Position numbers and translations under genes: made by a program | Shown: piece by piece, positions 35,501 through 44,376 of the stretch | Position numbering within the stretch: the first letter of the stretch is position 1 | How the letters are laid out: the number at the start of each line of letters is the position of its first letter | Source: Salminus brasiliensis | Taxonomy: Eukaryota > Chordata > Actinopteri > Characiformes > Bryconidae | Direction of reading: 5' to 3' | Length of the DNA stretch: 64,000 bases | Assembly: GCF_030463535.1 (NCBI RefSeq) | Contig: NC_132896.1 | Coordinates: forward strand, 29,696,709 to 29,760,708 | Notes under the pieces: generated by a model | The model's input: only the letters and a program-made list of their open reading frames with translations | What the model was told of the DNA's origin: nothing | Databases searched by the model: none

Positions 35501-38049
35501 CTGATGTTTGTGGACACCATTTCTAATAAATGCATTCAGCTATTTTAAGTTGCACCCATTGCTGACACAGATGTGCACATGCACACACACACACAGCTTG
35601 TCTAGCCCCTGTAGAGAAGTACTACCAATAGGATAGGACTCTCTGGAGCAGATAAACATGAACCTATTGCCTCAATGCCAGGCGTGGGCTTGTAGAAGGG
35701 TATGAAGCCCCCAGCATTGAGCTGTGGAACTGTGGAGCAGTGGAGTGGTGTTCTCTGGAATTCTAGTTCTCCGTCCAATACTTTTGGGATGAGTTTAGGA
35801 GTTGTGGGGATAAGGTGGGGTGGTGATCATCCCACATCCCCTAAATAGTAAAGACAAAGAAAAATCAGGATAAGGTCTTTTTAACAGCTGTCATTTCAAA
35901 GAGCAGATGTCCCAATACTTTTGTCCATATACTGCATCCAAATCACATCAGACGGAACAGAATTGTTTGTGTGTGGTCACGTCTGTATGTTTGACTGTGA
36001 ATGCCCACCAAAGCTGCGCCGTTTCAGTGGTGAACTGCCTTACCCTGCATTTTATTACCGGCTCCAGCAAGCACTTGTCCACTTAGCCTCTCCATTTGCC
36101 CTCAAGGGAATCCCTGATGCCTTCTTAATAGCCAGTTCATTACTTTAGTAGCTAAAGTGGAGTTATATGAGCCCTCAGAGGGGCAAGGGATCAAGCGAAC
36201 ATAAGGGTCGACTTTGGCAGCAGAACTTGGCCAGATCTGACTGATTGGTTTCAAGTAGGCCTAAGTTGTAAGCCCGTGGCTGTGTGTGTGTGTGTGTGAT
36301 GGTGGAAATACCTCTTAAGCTTTGCAGCTACATTAACACACACACACATTTACTCATTTAGCAAACACAATAATAGCCTTAATAGCCTGTATGACCAGAT
36401 CACCTCCTTTCAGTTCAACTCAGTTCAACTCAGGTCTACTCGAAACCCTCCAGCCACGACATCCTAACTAAAGTAGATACCAGTGTGTCCCCAGTATGGT
36501 CACCTAGCCTTCAGTTCATGTGTGTGTTTAAGATGATGAACAGCACACCTTCAACCAAGTGTGTCCAAACTTCTGACTGGTACTATACATTATGTTGAGA
36601 CGTCTCAAACTAAAATATAATAAATATATCAAATATAAGTATGCATGGTTTGCTGATTGGCATCCCGAAGCTAACCTAGCAGTGGAGGATTAAAAACGAC
36701 ACCCCCCGTCCTTTTCTCCTCCCCCTGTCCTGGGAATAGCCACTTCTAACGGTCAGTGAGGGGGTGGCTTGAATCAAGGTCTTGGTCTTGTTATCTGCTT
36801 CTCTTCTCAAGGCTTATTCTGTCACCTTTCCATTTCTAGGACGAATTCAACAAAAAGGGTTCCATGCCTGATTTGTCAACTCCAGTCACCAAAGACCCAC
36901 AAAAACCTGCTGCTTCACCTGTTAAAGGTAATACTGTTGCTACTGTTAATCCGATGTTGTAGAGAGCCTAGCACGAAAGTAGAGTGACCATAATGACTGA
37001 CCTCTTTGTGGCTTTTATGCTGACATTTGCTTCTTTTTTTTTTTTTTTTTTTTTACTGTATGCACTGTGTCAGCCTTCTTTTCCCTGTGGTTTGCCAAAA
37101 TATGGACACCAACTAAAGGCTTTTAATAATTGAAGGTTATTCTGTTTAGACCTGAGTGCACCCTAACAAACAACCACGACAGCGGAAAGCAGTGTTTAAT
37201 CTGGTTATAGGACGGTTGTAAGGGCAGCTATGAGGACAGCTCTGAGGGGCCAAATGTATTTTGAGAGTGAATTAGAAAGTCTCGGTATGCTGCTGCCCTC
37301 TAGTGGACAAGTGTAATAGTCCAGTCCAGCACAGCCATTTTTGCAACCAAGTTTTCAAGGGCCTGATTATTTCAAATTATTTTTTAATAATAAATAAATT
37401 GTCTTTGTTGGACAAAAACATTGTATCTCTCAGCGTTTTTCACTGTTTGACATATTTTGAATCTGACTGATTTTGTTTATATATATGGACCAATAAAAAT
37501 GCTCCAAAATGACTTGCAATGAAATCTTTTTACATTGACTTCCATTGAAACTTAAGGTTTTTTGCCTCTCCTATAAAACGCCATTTTGGAGATACAAGGT
37601 TTTTGGTATCATAGTAGATACAGTTATATCAAGTCTTTTCTTTTAGGATTGTGAAGACAGATTTGGTATATCGAGGCTGGGTTTTCCCAAATGCCCTGTA
37701 GCACAAAGCAAACTTCAAATTTGCTGGGCAAACTGGGCCCAGATGCAGAGTTCAGCTCCATCCCTAATCTAACAGACTCCATCCAGGAAATGAATGCCTC
37801 CAGGGCTATCTACATATCAGAGTCCGGTGTGTTCGTTCATTCATTCATTCATTCAATGAAACCTTTATGTTTTCTTGACCAGTGTCCTGCTCCTTGGAAA
37901 TATCCAAATCAGCCTTGGTGGAGAAGGAGAGCAAGCGGACCATCAGCCTCCCGGCTCCCGCTCCTCTCGCCCAGGATGAGCCCCCATGGCTGGCTCTGGC
38001 CAAGAAGAAGGCCAAAGCATGGAGTGAAATGCCACAGATTGTGCAGTAA
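11787..38049 (+). CDS. cracdl: CRACD/CRACDL-family capping protein-inhibiting regulator of actin dynamics
   Basis: Twelve coding exons join in one frame: 11787-11853, 17483-17651, 20021-20153, 21278-21436, 24215-24280, 30837-30995, 31559-31655, 32129-32511, 32911-34261, 34942-35054, 36840-36927 and 37883-38049. All junctions are GT-AG, and the sum is 983 codons plus TAA. The start is the first ATG after the acceptor at 11770. Family landmarks appear in the known order: GKKKSKFQTFKNFF (about 23-36), MGNKALSHDSVF (about 83-94), SEDDGLPCSPPE (about 152-163), LDSSAAHHRIAVK (about 226-238), FTIVPAWQR, NPFGVRLRKT, SWISVARQKQK and the terminal PPWLALAKKKAKAW. Known role: the founder CRACD binds and inhibits actin capping protein, favouring filament growth at cell junctions. 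The length is closer to CRACDL, as I recall it, than to CRACD or KIAA1210, so the exact paralogue is an inference. Introns carry many transposon fragments. Confidence 0.85.
13670..15080 (+). repeat. Diverged duplicated blocks in the first intron
   Basis: Several phrases recur at different spacings. CTTCCCGATAATGTA occurs near 13833 and 14173. GGGTCTGGAAAAAA plus AGCTCTAGTATGAA occurs near 13940 and 14765. AGAAAGCAGC then AGTAGATTTT occurs near 14090 and 14873. The spacings (about 340, 825 and 783) suggest at least two overlapping duplications of an unknown repeat, followed by divergence. The 132-codon open frame at 13670-14068 lies inside one block and is most likely accidental. Confidence 0.55.
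16335..16625 (+). mobile_element. Worn M1 element
   Basis: The stretch keeps the M1 order CCAACTCATCCCAAA, CAGAGCACACAG, CCCAATGTTGGGG, TACCCCTATAGC, CTGTGTCAGCAATGTG and a remnant of the 3' end. Both termini are lost or mutated. It is one of the oldest-looking copies here. Confidence 0.6.
17483..17651 (+). CDS. cracdl: cracdl-like exon 2: basic N-terminal family signature
   Basis: This exon encodes residues 23-79. It starts with a lysine- and phenylalanine-rich patch (GKKKSKFQTFKNFFAKKKRK) that marks the CRACD/CRACDL/KIAA1210 family, followed by a Ser/Thr/Pro/Asp-rich linker. The basic-aromatic patch resembles a membrane- or acidic-protein-binding surface (inference). The acceptor is tttaccccag; the donor is TCTGG then gtaagag, with the codon split after two bases. 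Confidence 0.85.
17940..18070 (+). repeat. Dispersed repeat fragment (family M4)
   Basis: The phrase GCCAATAAGAGCAAAG, then TTTGCATATATCAGTCTTAA and GTTTAATTCCAAGGGA, recurs with changes at 23460-23570 (CCAATCAGAGCAATG, ATATATCAGTCTTAAAGGCA) and at 19280-19340. It is an interspersed, apparently noncoding repeat of unknown class. The 23250-23570 copy is the longest. Confidence 0.5.
18117..18466 (+). mobile_element. M1 element, 3'-truncated
   Basis: It begins with an intact left end, CACTATATGGACAAAAATAT TGGGACAC, and runs through the shared body (TTGGATGATCACCACCCCAC, AGGGACTAGACAAGCTGTG). It breaks off at about 18466, just before the expected GTGTCAGCAATGG. It lies in the second coding intron of the cracdl-like gene, in the same orientation. 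Confidence 0.8.
19381..19426. repeat. Compound AC/AT/GATA microsatellite
   Basis: An (AC)n run passes into (AT)n and then GATA units. It lies next to an M3-type fragment (about 19430-19590) in the second coding intron of the cracdl-like gene. No function is suggested. Confidence 0.85.
21014..21245 (+). mobile_element. M2 element ending 32 bases upstream of a cracdl-like exon
   Basis: Typical M2 words alternate in both orientations (AAAGGTTCTAGAAGAACC, TAAAAGGTTCTTTACC, TCTTGAAGAACCCTTTGTGG). The right end, about 21245, is very close to the acceptor at 21277 that begins coding exon 4 (21278-21436). The element therefore overlaps or borders the branch-point region of that intron. Confidence 0.65.
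21536..21730 (+). mobile_element. 5' part of a second Tc1/mariner-type family
   Basis: The left end TATATGGACAGAAGTATTGG resembles M1, but the following DNA differs: it has GTTTCATGCAGTCTTATTGC, then ACTGAATTCCAGCGTGGTTC and TGTAATTGGAGACACC. From memory this matches the left arm of a common fish Tc1-like element. The rest is missing, and a LINE fragment follows directly. Confidence 0.55.
21738..22328 (-). mobile_element. 3' end of a LINE retrotransposon (L2/Rex1/CR1-like)
   Basis: On the minus strand 22062-22328 is open and encodes the tail of a non-LTR reverse transcriptase: ERIIGVSLPSVMDIYTVRC, then STHPSHGLFSLLPSGRRYRS, then TTRLCNSFFPQAIRLLN. The HPSH...LLPSGRRYRS...NSFFPQAI pattern is typical of C-terminal regions of fish L2/Rex/CR1-type elements. 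The rest of the 591 bp, out to 21738, would be its 3' untranslated region. Everything 5' of this is absent, as expected after truncated reverse transcription. The clade is an inference. It lies in the cracdl-like intron after exon 4, antisense to the gene. Confidence 0.75.
23250..23570 (+). repeat. Longest M4 dispersed repeat copy
   Basis: This shares blocks with 17940-18070 and 19150-19345 (CCAATCAGAGCAATGATCAT, ATATATCAGTCTTAAAGGCA, GTTTAATTCTAGGGGATAAA). There is no long reading frame. It is an interspersed repeat of unknown class in the intron before coding exon 5. Confidence 0.5.
23788..24160 (+). mobile_element. M1 element 54 bases upstream of a cracdl-like exon
   Basis: The left terminus is altered (CACTGTATATCCAAAAGTTT), but the body is clear: GCTGTGAGGATTTGATTG, GGATTGAGCTCCATCA, TTGGCATTAGGCACGGTGAG, GTCAGCAATGGATGCATTAA. 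The right end GGGTGTCTACAAACCTTTGG is near 24160. The acceptor of coding exon 5 (24215) follows after about 54 bases. Confidence 0.75.
26531..26574. repeat. CA microsatellite
   Basis: About 22 uninterrupted CA units after a short CT run. It is intronic and likely length-polymorphic. A similar but shorter CA run is at about 24876-24909. Confidence 0.95.
26780..27100 (+). repeat. Repeat unit sharing its sequence with 28205-28470
   Basis: The segment shares ACACAGTGGGCAGTGTC, TTTCCTCATAGCAACA, CAACCATACAAATGGGGTAC and CTTGGCAACACC with 28205-28470, in the same order and spacing. In the second copy the final CAACCACTTGGCAACACC motif is expanded into a long satellite-like field. The two are probably independent insertions of one interspersed element of unknown class. 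Confidence 0.65.
28205..29401 (+). repeat. Interspersed repeat with an expanded GCAACCACCTAGCAACACC field
   Basis: After a left part shared with 26780-27100, the sequence becomes a degenerate run of units like ACCATAGCAACCACCTAGCA. It includes larger repeated blocks: CATAGAAATACACTATTAAC plus ACCCAACCAAATACATGAGG occurs near 28669 and 28971. It ends in a long inverted repeat (29231-29401). There is no coding potential. The unit is well known in fish genomes as interspersed DNA, but I cannot name the element. Confidence 0.75.
29231..29401. repeat. 73-bp inverted repeat (hairpin) with a 25-base loop
   Basis: The left arm 29231-29303 (starting GGTATGTGCTATGGTATACC) and the right arm 29329-29401 (ending GGTATACCATAGCACATACC) are reverse complements at 72 of 73 positions. 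The loop itself contains a smaller palindrome (GATGTTACAACATC). Such near-perfect arms should form a stable cruciform or RNA hairpin and indicate a recent origin. Confidence 0.95.
30250..30690 (+). mobile_element. Nearly full-length M1 element
   Basis: It runs from GGACAAAAGTATTGGGACAC to CCACAAACATTTGGACAT with the whole M1 body between, including GGCACTAGGCATGG and GTCAGCAATTGGTGCAAC. It ends about 146 bases before coding exon 6 of the cracdl-like gene, in the same orientation. Confidence 0.85.
31265..31430 (+). mobile_element. M2-type fragment
   Basis: It shows alternating AAGAACCTTTACC, AATAAAGGTTACTATATGGT and GTAAGAACTTTTATTTTTAA words in the intron between coding exons 6 and 7. It is too decayed to fix its ends. 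Confidence 0.45.
31755..32075 (+). mobile_element. M1 element 53 bases upstream of a cracdl-like exon
   Basis: It starts GGGGGCAAAAGTATTGGGAC and ends TGTCCACAAACATTTGGACA, with an internally shortened body. The acceptor of coding exon 8 (32129) follows after about 53 bases, so the element supplies most of the DNA immediately upstream of that exon's pyrimidine tract. Confidence 0.8.
32911..34261 (+). CDS. cracdl: cracdl-like exon 9: long acidic exon with poly-Glu and family motifs
   Basis: This 1351-base exon encodes residues 412-862, nearly half the protein. Its first 60 percent is extremely acidic and contains 14 consecutive Glu codons (33403-33444, residues 576-589), mostly GAA, so the run is a coding microsatellite. 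The last third holds conserved family blocks: FTIVPAWQR, NPFGVRLRKTAILHRY and KKPVLPKKP. In mammalian CRACD the corresponding middle is a Glu/Arg-rich coiled region; here it is mostly Glu/Asp with little Arg, so a long coiled coil is less certain. Antisense frames rich in Phe or Ser are shadows of the GAA repeats. Confidence 0.9.
34330..34800 (+). mobile_element. SINE-like composite repeat
   Basis: A block with a possible pol III B-box remnant (GTTTAAATCCAGAGCCATGT) ends in GATAAGAGCGTCAGCCGGAT, a variant of the tail shared by many fish SINEs and L2-type LINEs and seen again at 45700-45905. The left part has phrases I associate with a fish interspersed repeat. The class assignment is tentative. 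It lies in the intron after coding exon 9. Confidence 0.5.
35489..35934 (-). mobile_element. Full-length M1 element, opposite orientation
   Basis: It reads from TGTCCTGATGTTTGTGGACA (reverse complement of the M1 right end) to CCCAATACTTTTGTCCATAT (reverse complement of the left end), with the complete body between. It is the only full-length M1 copy in the window lying opposite to the gene that contains it in the cracdl-like region. Confidence 0.85.
37402..37605 (+). mobile_element. M3 miniature element
   Basis: GGACAAAAACATTGTATCTC at the left and TTTTGGAGATACAAGGTTTT at the right form terminal inverted repeats around GGACCAATAAAAATGCTCCA and TTTTTACATTGACTTCCATT. It lies in the last intron of the cracdl-like gene. 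Confidence 0.65.
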
Positions 38050-38790
38050 TACCAAACGGGAAGCCGGGTAGGCTGGGCCAACGCACGCCACGCTTCTGTA
38101 GCCTACAGGACGTTTGCACACACAGATACTAACTCGTTCCAGTCCCCCACATGTTCCTTGCCACTTCTGTTTGCACAAAAGAACGCAGATACACACACAC
38201 AGACTTGCGGTGGGTGTGCGCAGCCTCATCTGACACAGATTCACCACTTTGGCTCGGGCCTGGGACCTGGAGACCGGACACTGCTGAAGAAAGGGTCTGA
38301 AGGAAGGTGGATAAAGAAAGGTTGCATTACATATTCTTTTGTCTTAAAGTGACACCTTCAAAGCCTACAACAAGCGAAAGACAGAGGTTTTAAGAGTAAA
38401 AACAGTGGATCTTAAAACTGAAATTTAATGATCTCATCTTTTTTTCTATCCAGCAGTACATTTTCTATTTCTTCTAATATGTAAAACAGTCTTTGATGGA
38501 CGATGTTGCTTGTGTTCACCCCAAAAGAGCAGATGAATTAAAGAAAATGACTGAAAAGAAACACTAACTGCTCTTTTTAAAGAATAAATATGATCAATAA
38601 TCCAATAGCCTTTGCGATTGTGGTAACAGTAATCATGTTTGGAGGAGTCTGAAGGTGTCTTTGTATTTATTTATCTCTTTCATATATGTTTTATGTAATT
38701 TTGTTCTATTTTTGTATTACCTTTACGTGCACACTTTTGTGACTTGTACATAAAAAAAAAATCTTTAAAAAATCTCAGTCTCCTTTATTT
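38050..38790 (+). promoter_or_regulatory. cracdl: cracdl-like 3' untranslated region and poly(A) signals
   Basis: After TAA at 38047-38049 there is no further frame. Candidate poly(A) signals are AATAAA at 38583-38588 and a weaker, A-rich region at about 38750-38763 (ACATAAAAAAAAAA), followed by a T-rich stretch. The transcript therefore probably ends between 38.6 and 38.8 kb. The boundaries are inferred from motifs only. Confidence 0.5.
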
Positions 38791-41090
38791 CAGCTGCCAG
38801 CTTCTGCCAGATTTTTCAACCATGTAGCAATTTTACCTTAAAACAACAGCTTCAGGATAATACTGATGCTCCACTGACTGTAACAGGGAGGACGGAACGC
38901 TGCTACCGCACTATGGAACTTTGGTGGGGTGGTCCAAGACCTCCCACCAGAACTGCTGCGTAATGCTGCGTAACCAGAGTCATATTAGTGTAAAATCCAG
39001 TTATTCTACTCTACCACCTTCCACATGCTTCTTGACCTTCAGATGCCGGTTCTGTATCCCTCAGCTTGTCCAAAAATGCATGTGTACAGCTGTCCATAAG
39101 GGGAGCGCTCATAACACAATTTGTATGCATCACGGTGGTGTAAAAATGCTCCGCAACTGTAGCGGGAGCCCAGGAGGAAACAGAAATAGCAAAAAGTCTC
39201 ACATAGAGAGGACTGGATCCAGACCAGAGTCGGTTTATGGAGAGCCTGGACACTTCTTATTTCCCCAGCTGTAAAAAAAGAAAAAAAAAGGAGGGGGTCT
39301 GCAAGCATGTTCTTAATCAACAGGGGTGAATGGCTAAAAACCCAAATTTAAAATAGGCTAACCACTTGTCCAGGATATTGCTTTAATTTTGGAGAGTAGA
39401 ATAAGATGCATTTCATAAAAAAAAGCAAAGAAAACGTACCTGTATATTTCCACTTCCTACTGCAAACGGGTATTGGGCAGTACAGACGACAGCAATCTCC
39501 TGGCTGCTAATGGAAAAGCTGTGGCTAGCAGGGGGACGGTGCAGTGAATTGGGGATGCACCTGTGTAAATGGGGACAGGCTGGTTTACAAGGGACTTGAG
39601 ACAAGTAGTGGTTTGCTTGCTCAGATACAGGGTAGATTCCCAGGATAGATGGCAGATCTTGGCTCCCAGGGTGTAGCTCGGATTGTTGTAAAATGTAAAA
39701 TTTACCATCTGACCACCTTCATTTTAGTCTCTCTAGGAGAGGCTGTTGTTCTCTCTTCTTTACGGCCTCTGTTGCAGAACCTGGAGACCCTAGGTGACCT
39801 CAGATCAGGGGCTTTATACCTCTCTAGCCAATATGTTTGTGTATCTATCCCAGGGAGCCAATTCTGTTGGCAGAACCTTTCTGCAAGGACTAGACAAGCT
39901 GTGTGTGTGTGCATTTGCACATAACTTAAAGTAGCTGAATGCATTCATTAGAAGGAGTGTCCACAAACATGTGGACATATAGTGTACATAGTCGCTGTAA
40001 TGCAGAAAAAAAACATATATGTATGCTGTACATTCAAATCACGCTTTGGGCACCCCCCCGGGCAGCTGAGAGCTACAGAACTGTAACTGAAAGTGACATA
40101 AGTATGTGGACAGAGGGGGCAGAGTAATATTACAGGCTTTTACACAGATATGATTTAGGTTATGAGGTCTTTTGAAGCTCCAGTAGCAGCGTTACGGCAC
40201 AGGGTGGCAATGACACAGACGCCATTCTCTCCATTACACATTAAAATGCTGTATTAGTATGTCTTAGTATTCAACCCAACATTTATCAGATAGTCACCAC
40301 AATCATTAGGAATCACACATTAGGACTGTTTATTAATACCTTCACTGATGTAAAGCATCACCCAGAGACAAGTGAGTCTTGAGTGGCTTTAATTCTTTAC
40401 AGCTATACCACGTCTGGCAGTTTTGGCAGTCACAGAACACAGTTTAAAGAAAATCTAATATACAGCCCCCCAATCCACCCCCTTACCTCAAAGGTAGCTG
40501 GTCAGCCAAGATGTTTGAGGGGCTAAAGCCCTTTAGAGTATAAGCAAGAAGATTTGAGATTTCTTTACAATCTAAACAACATTTAATCTGCAAAAGCGGA
40601 AGGTCTTGGGTTCAAATCCCAGGACTGATAGGGCACTTTAACCCCTCTGGGGATAGTTAAGCAGCAAAGTGACCAACTTCCCTAATACGTTGACCAAAAA
40701 AAGGGTGTGGGCCGGTTGGAACGTAAACCTGCAGCAACACCAACCTCTTGTGAAGAAATTAGGAGAGTGGTTTCTGACTTACACTGTCAAGTGCATAATC
40801 ATTAAGGTCTGCGGTTTACATGATGCTGATGATGAGTATAAGCCTACAGTAGCCTCGTAGCTCCAGTGCAAAACTAAAGGAGCAAACATGTCTTGGCTGA
40901 TTGACAACATTTGGGATTAGGGGAAAACTGTTCATTTGTGACCTACACTGAAATAAAGTTCTTCTGGAAGCCAAGGCGAACGGTTAGCAATCCAAAATAG
41001 AACTTTTCCACTCAGTAACGCCTCGAAAGCCGCACACAAAGTCCGACTGTTTAGATCTTCTCCTCCAAACATCTCCTCTACAGTTGCTCA
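38791..41090. other. Convergent intergenic gap between cracdl-like and tmem109
   Basis: No gene seen. The stretch holds a 3' half M1 element (39795-39988), a possible SINE remnant around 40550-40630 (GGGTTCAAATCCCAGG resembles a B box) and the probable 3' untranslated region of tmem109 just left of 41091. A TTTATT at about 40329 would read AATAAA on the minus strand, but I cannot assign it firmly. Confidence 0.5.
39795..39988 (+). mobile_element. M1 element, 3' half
   Basis: It keeps GGGGCTTTATACCTCTCTAG, GGACTAGACAAGCTGTGTG, GTAGCTGAATGCATTCATTA and the right end CCACAAACATGTGGACATAT AGTG. The left half is missing. Confidence 0.75.
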
Positions 41091-41469
41091 TTAATCGGTT
41101 TTACTCTTCTCCATTCCTTTGACTTTTCCCTCCAGGGTGCTCAGCCGATCCTCCAGGTGGGCCGAGTGTGTCCCACTAGCGCCCCCGGAGGCCACGCTCA
41201 GCAACGCGCAGATAATGACCAATAATGACACCCGCATTGCTGTGGTGTCGGGCGCGGCGGATGTGTCGCTAACGATCCGGCCGAAGAGCCAAAGGACTGC
41301 AATGCTCTTCAGGAGCCAGAAGACCCGCCTGAGGAGCACTACGCCAGCACGCAGCACAGCACATAGCAGCCAGTAACCAATCACTCCCAGCAGCGCATAT
41401 TTAAGCACTGAGGACACGCCCTCAGGAGTGAAGTGTGGGACTGACACCGGATCTGTAACACCAGAAAAA

Positions 41470-41537
<68 letters not shown>

Positions 41538-44326
41538 ATAGCAATGTTTAAAGCATTGTACTCCTCCAGGGGTCACTAAAGGCTTCAGTACTCACTCCAT
41601 GGTCAGCGTACCTGCTCACAAGAGCTAGATATGCTGGAATTTGGTTCATGTATTTCAGAGTTCCTTGAATTCCAGAGTTTTCGCTGAGGCTTATATCAAC
41701 AAAACTCATCACATCTACAGAATGATCACTTCAATATAACGTAAAGTGATAGCGTAAAGTTTGGTGACAAATCGAATGAACATGATTGATCACTGACTCC
41801 AGATGCAGTTGATCAATCAAGCCATGTTTGGTATCTAATGTGTGCTTCTTTAGTTTACAAATAAGAGGTGCTACGCTAACATGGCTAACAAACACTGGAC
41901 TTAGACTGTCACCAATCTAATTTCCGTAAATGCACACTCAAATCTTAATTAGTTTGCTTTAAGAACACATGGAAAAGCTACAAAACAAGTAAACAAATAA
42001 AGAATATAGTAAAAAGATAAGGATAGACCTTAGGTTAGGACTTAGGACCTAATTCAAACATTAGAACTGAAATTAAAACTACATCTTCATCCACATGATG
42101 TTCCGCCATGTAGTACTAATCCACTTGCATCCTAGTATGAGGTAAAAGTAGCACTGGTTACTTAAAGCCGCTGCCCCTCCACTCAGCTCTGTTAAGACAC
42201 TTATTTTTGTTTATATAGTGATGAAATCGGTGACTGTCAAAGTCCAGTGTTTGTTAGCAACGTTAGCCCAGCATCTCCCGATCTAATCTAAAGAACCACA
42301 TGTCAGATATTTAATATAATAGTCTTGGATAATTTACTACATCTGGGGTCAGTAATGACGTTAAGTCAATGACGTAACGTTAAGTTGGCTTCAGTGGTAG
42401 TAAATAAGGCACTGTTAACTTTTAAATGTAGATGTTTTTGTGTGGCTGAGCAAACCATTTAGTACTTAAAGCCTTTATTAGATACATGATACAATTATAT
42501 ATATATATATATATACACACGCAAACCTATAAAAAACACTGTGATAAACATTTTTGGCCATACTGCCCAGCCCTACTGCAGTGCACTACACCACTGAAAA
42601 TCCTCCCACCCCTTTTCTCTCTAGTGTTACAGTGTCTCCCCTTATTTAAAATGGACTTTAGCTCACTTTAGAGCTAGTGTGCTGACCATCTCTGTAAAGG
42701 CAATGGTCACAGTATTATTTAGATAAACTTGACCTCAGGATATCATTTGTTTGTATTCCTGCTTTTTATTGCCAATGGATGCTTAAAAAATGCTTGGCCA
42801 TCCTGATGCTTAGCCATTTCCACACCCCAGTGCTGAGTTACTAAATAACACAAAGGGTTAAACTGACCCTGCAAGTAGAGTCATAAGAGTTACTGAAATA
42901 TAAGGTTACTCTGACCCAGCGCTGAGAGCCATTTCCATTTAACTCCTTTGTTCCTAATAAAATGCAACTAAGAGGATTTCTAAAGACAAAAGTGTAACTG
43001 AGGAATGACTACCTGTCAATTAAAACATTTTTATTAATATTTATATTTCTTGGTTATAGTCCTGTTCAGTCATGACGGTTTGCTGCTGCCTGATGAAAAT
43101 GTGTTCAATCAACTTACTTCTAATAAGCTTCCTTAGGTGCTGTTAATAAAAACATCCAACAAAACACCACAAACTGACCCATTGGCTATAAGCCAACTAT
43201 AACTATAAGCATCACTGAGGAGGAAAACAAGCGGTAAAAACACAAAATGTGAGTAGAAACACCCCCCAGCGGTCTTCAGGGCATTTCTTCATAAAGAAAG
43301 AATATTTAAAAGATATTTAATAAATACATTGAAAACTTTAGTCTCATTCTGTCACATTTATCTGGTGTTTTTCCCTGATTTTCAGTTGCTGCTACTCTTC
43401 ATTTTGCTGTATATTGTTCAGGGTTTAAGAAAATATCAATATATCTAAGAATCACGATATGTTTAGCAATACTGTATTGATTCTCAAAAACACAGTATCT
43501 ATTTTAAATGAGTCGTGTCCACACAAAGACATGGTTCATTCAGTGTTGTTCTCGTTCTTCAGATCCCACTGTTCTGAATATATAAAAAGTAAACCTCTCT
43601 TTTACTCAGATTTTATGGTCCTGATGTTTATTTTTTAATAATCTGACAGTTTTCCAAAAATGTGATTGAAAAATCTCAAAATATTGTCTTGCTTACAGTA
43701 CAACAATATATGAAATCCAAACTCCTGTATCGTGATGTGCGTCATATCGGCAGGTCCTTGCCGAAACACAGCCCTAGTTGGGACCTGTTCTCAACTATTG
43801 ATGCTTTGTGTAATAATAATAATAATAATAATAATAACAATACTACTACTACTAATACTAATAATAATAATAATAATCCTTCTGGGTCAGGGTTGTGGTG
43901 AGTCTGAAATGCACCTGAAATCATTGGGCACAAGGAAGAAATGCTCCCTAGACAGGGCGCCTGTCCATCACGTTATTATTATTATTTAATATAAGTATTA
44001 AATTTAGAATCTAAAAATACATTAAAATAAGGATGCTACAAAGGGTTCTTTGAGCTATGGAATAACCATGGAATAACCATGTGAAGAACCTTTTAATGGG
44101 TAAAGAACCTTTACATGGACTTCTTTACACCTTTAAAAGGTTCTTCACACATCTTTTCTACAAACATGGTTCTTAAAGGAACGGAATACGGTTCTTTTAT
44201 GGAACTGATCAAAGTCACCCTTTGTAGCACCTTTACTTTTTAAAGAGTGTATCAACATGTCTTCATCGTATCATGATTTACACTAGTAGGGAAAGATCTT
44301 TACAACTTCATACATATATATATATC

Positions 44327-44376
<50 letters not shown>

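Noticed and set aside
40560-40630. tRNA-like B box (GGTTCAAATCC)
   Set aside because: No A box at the right distance and no cloverleaf; at most a decayed SINE.
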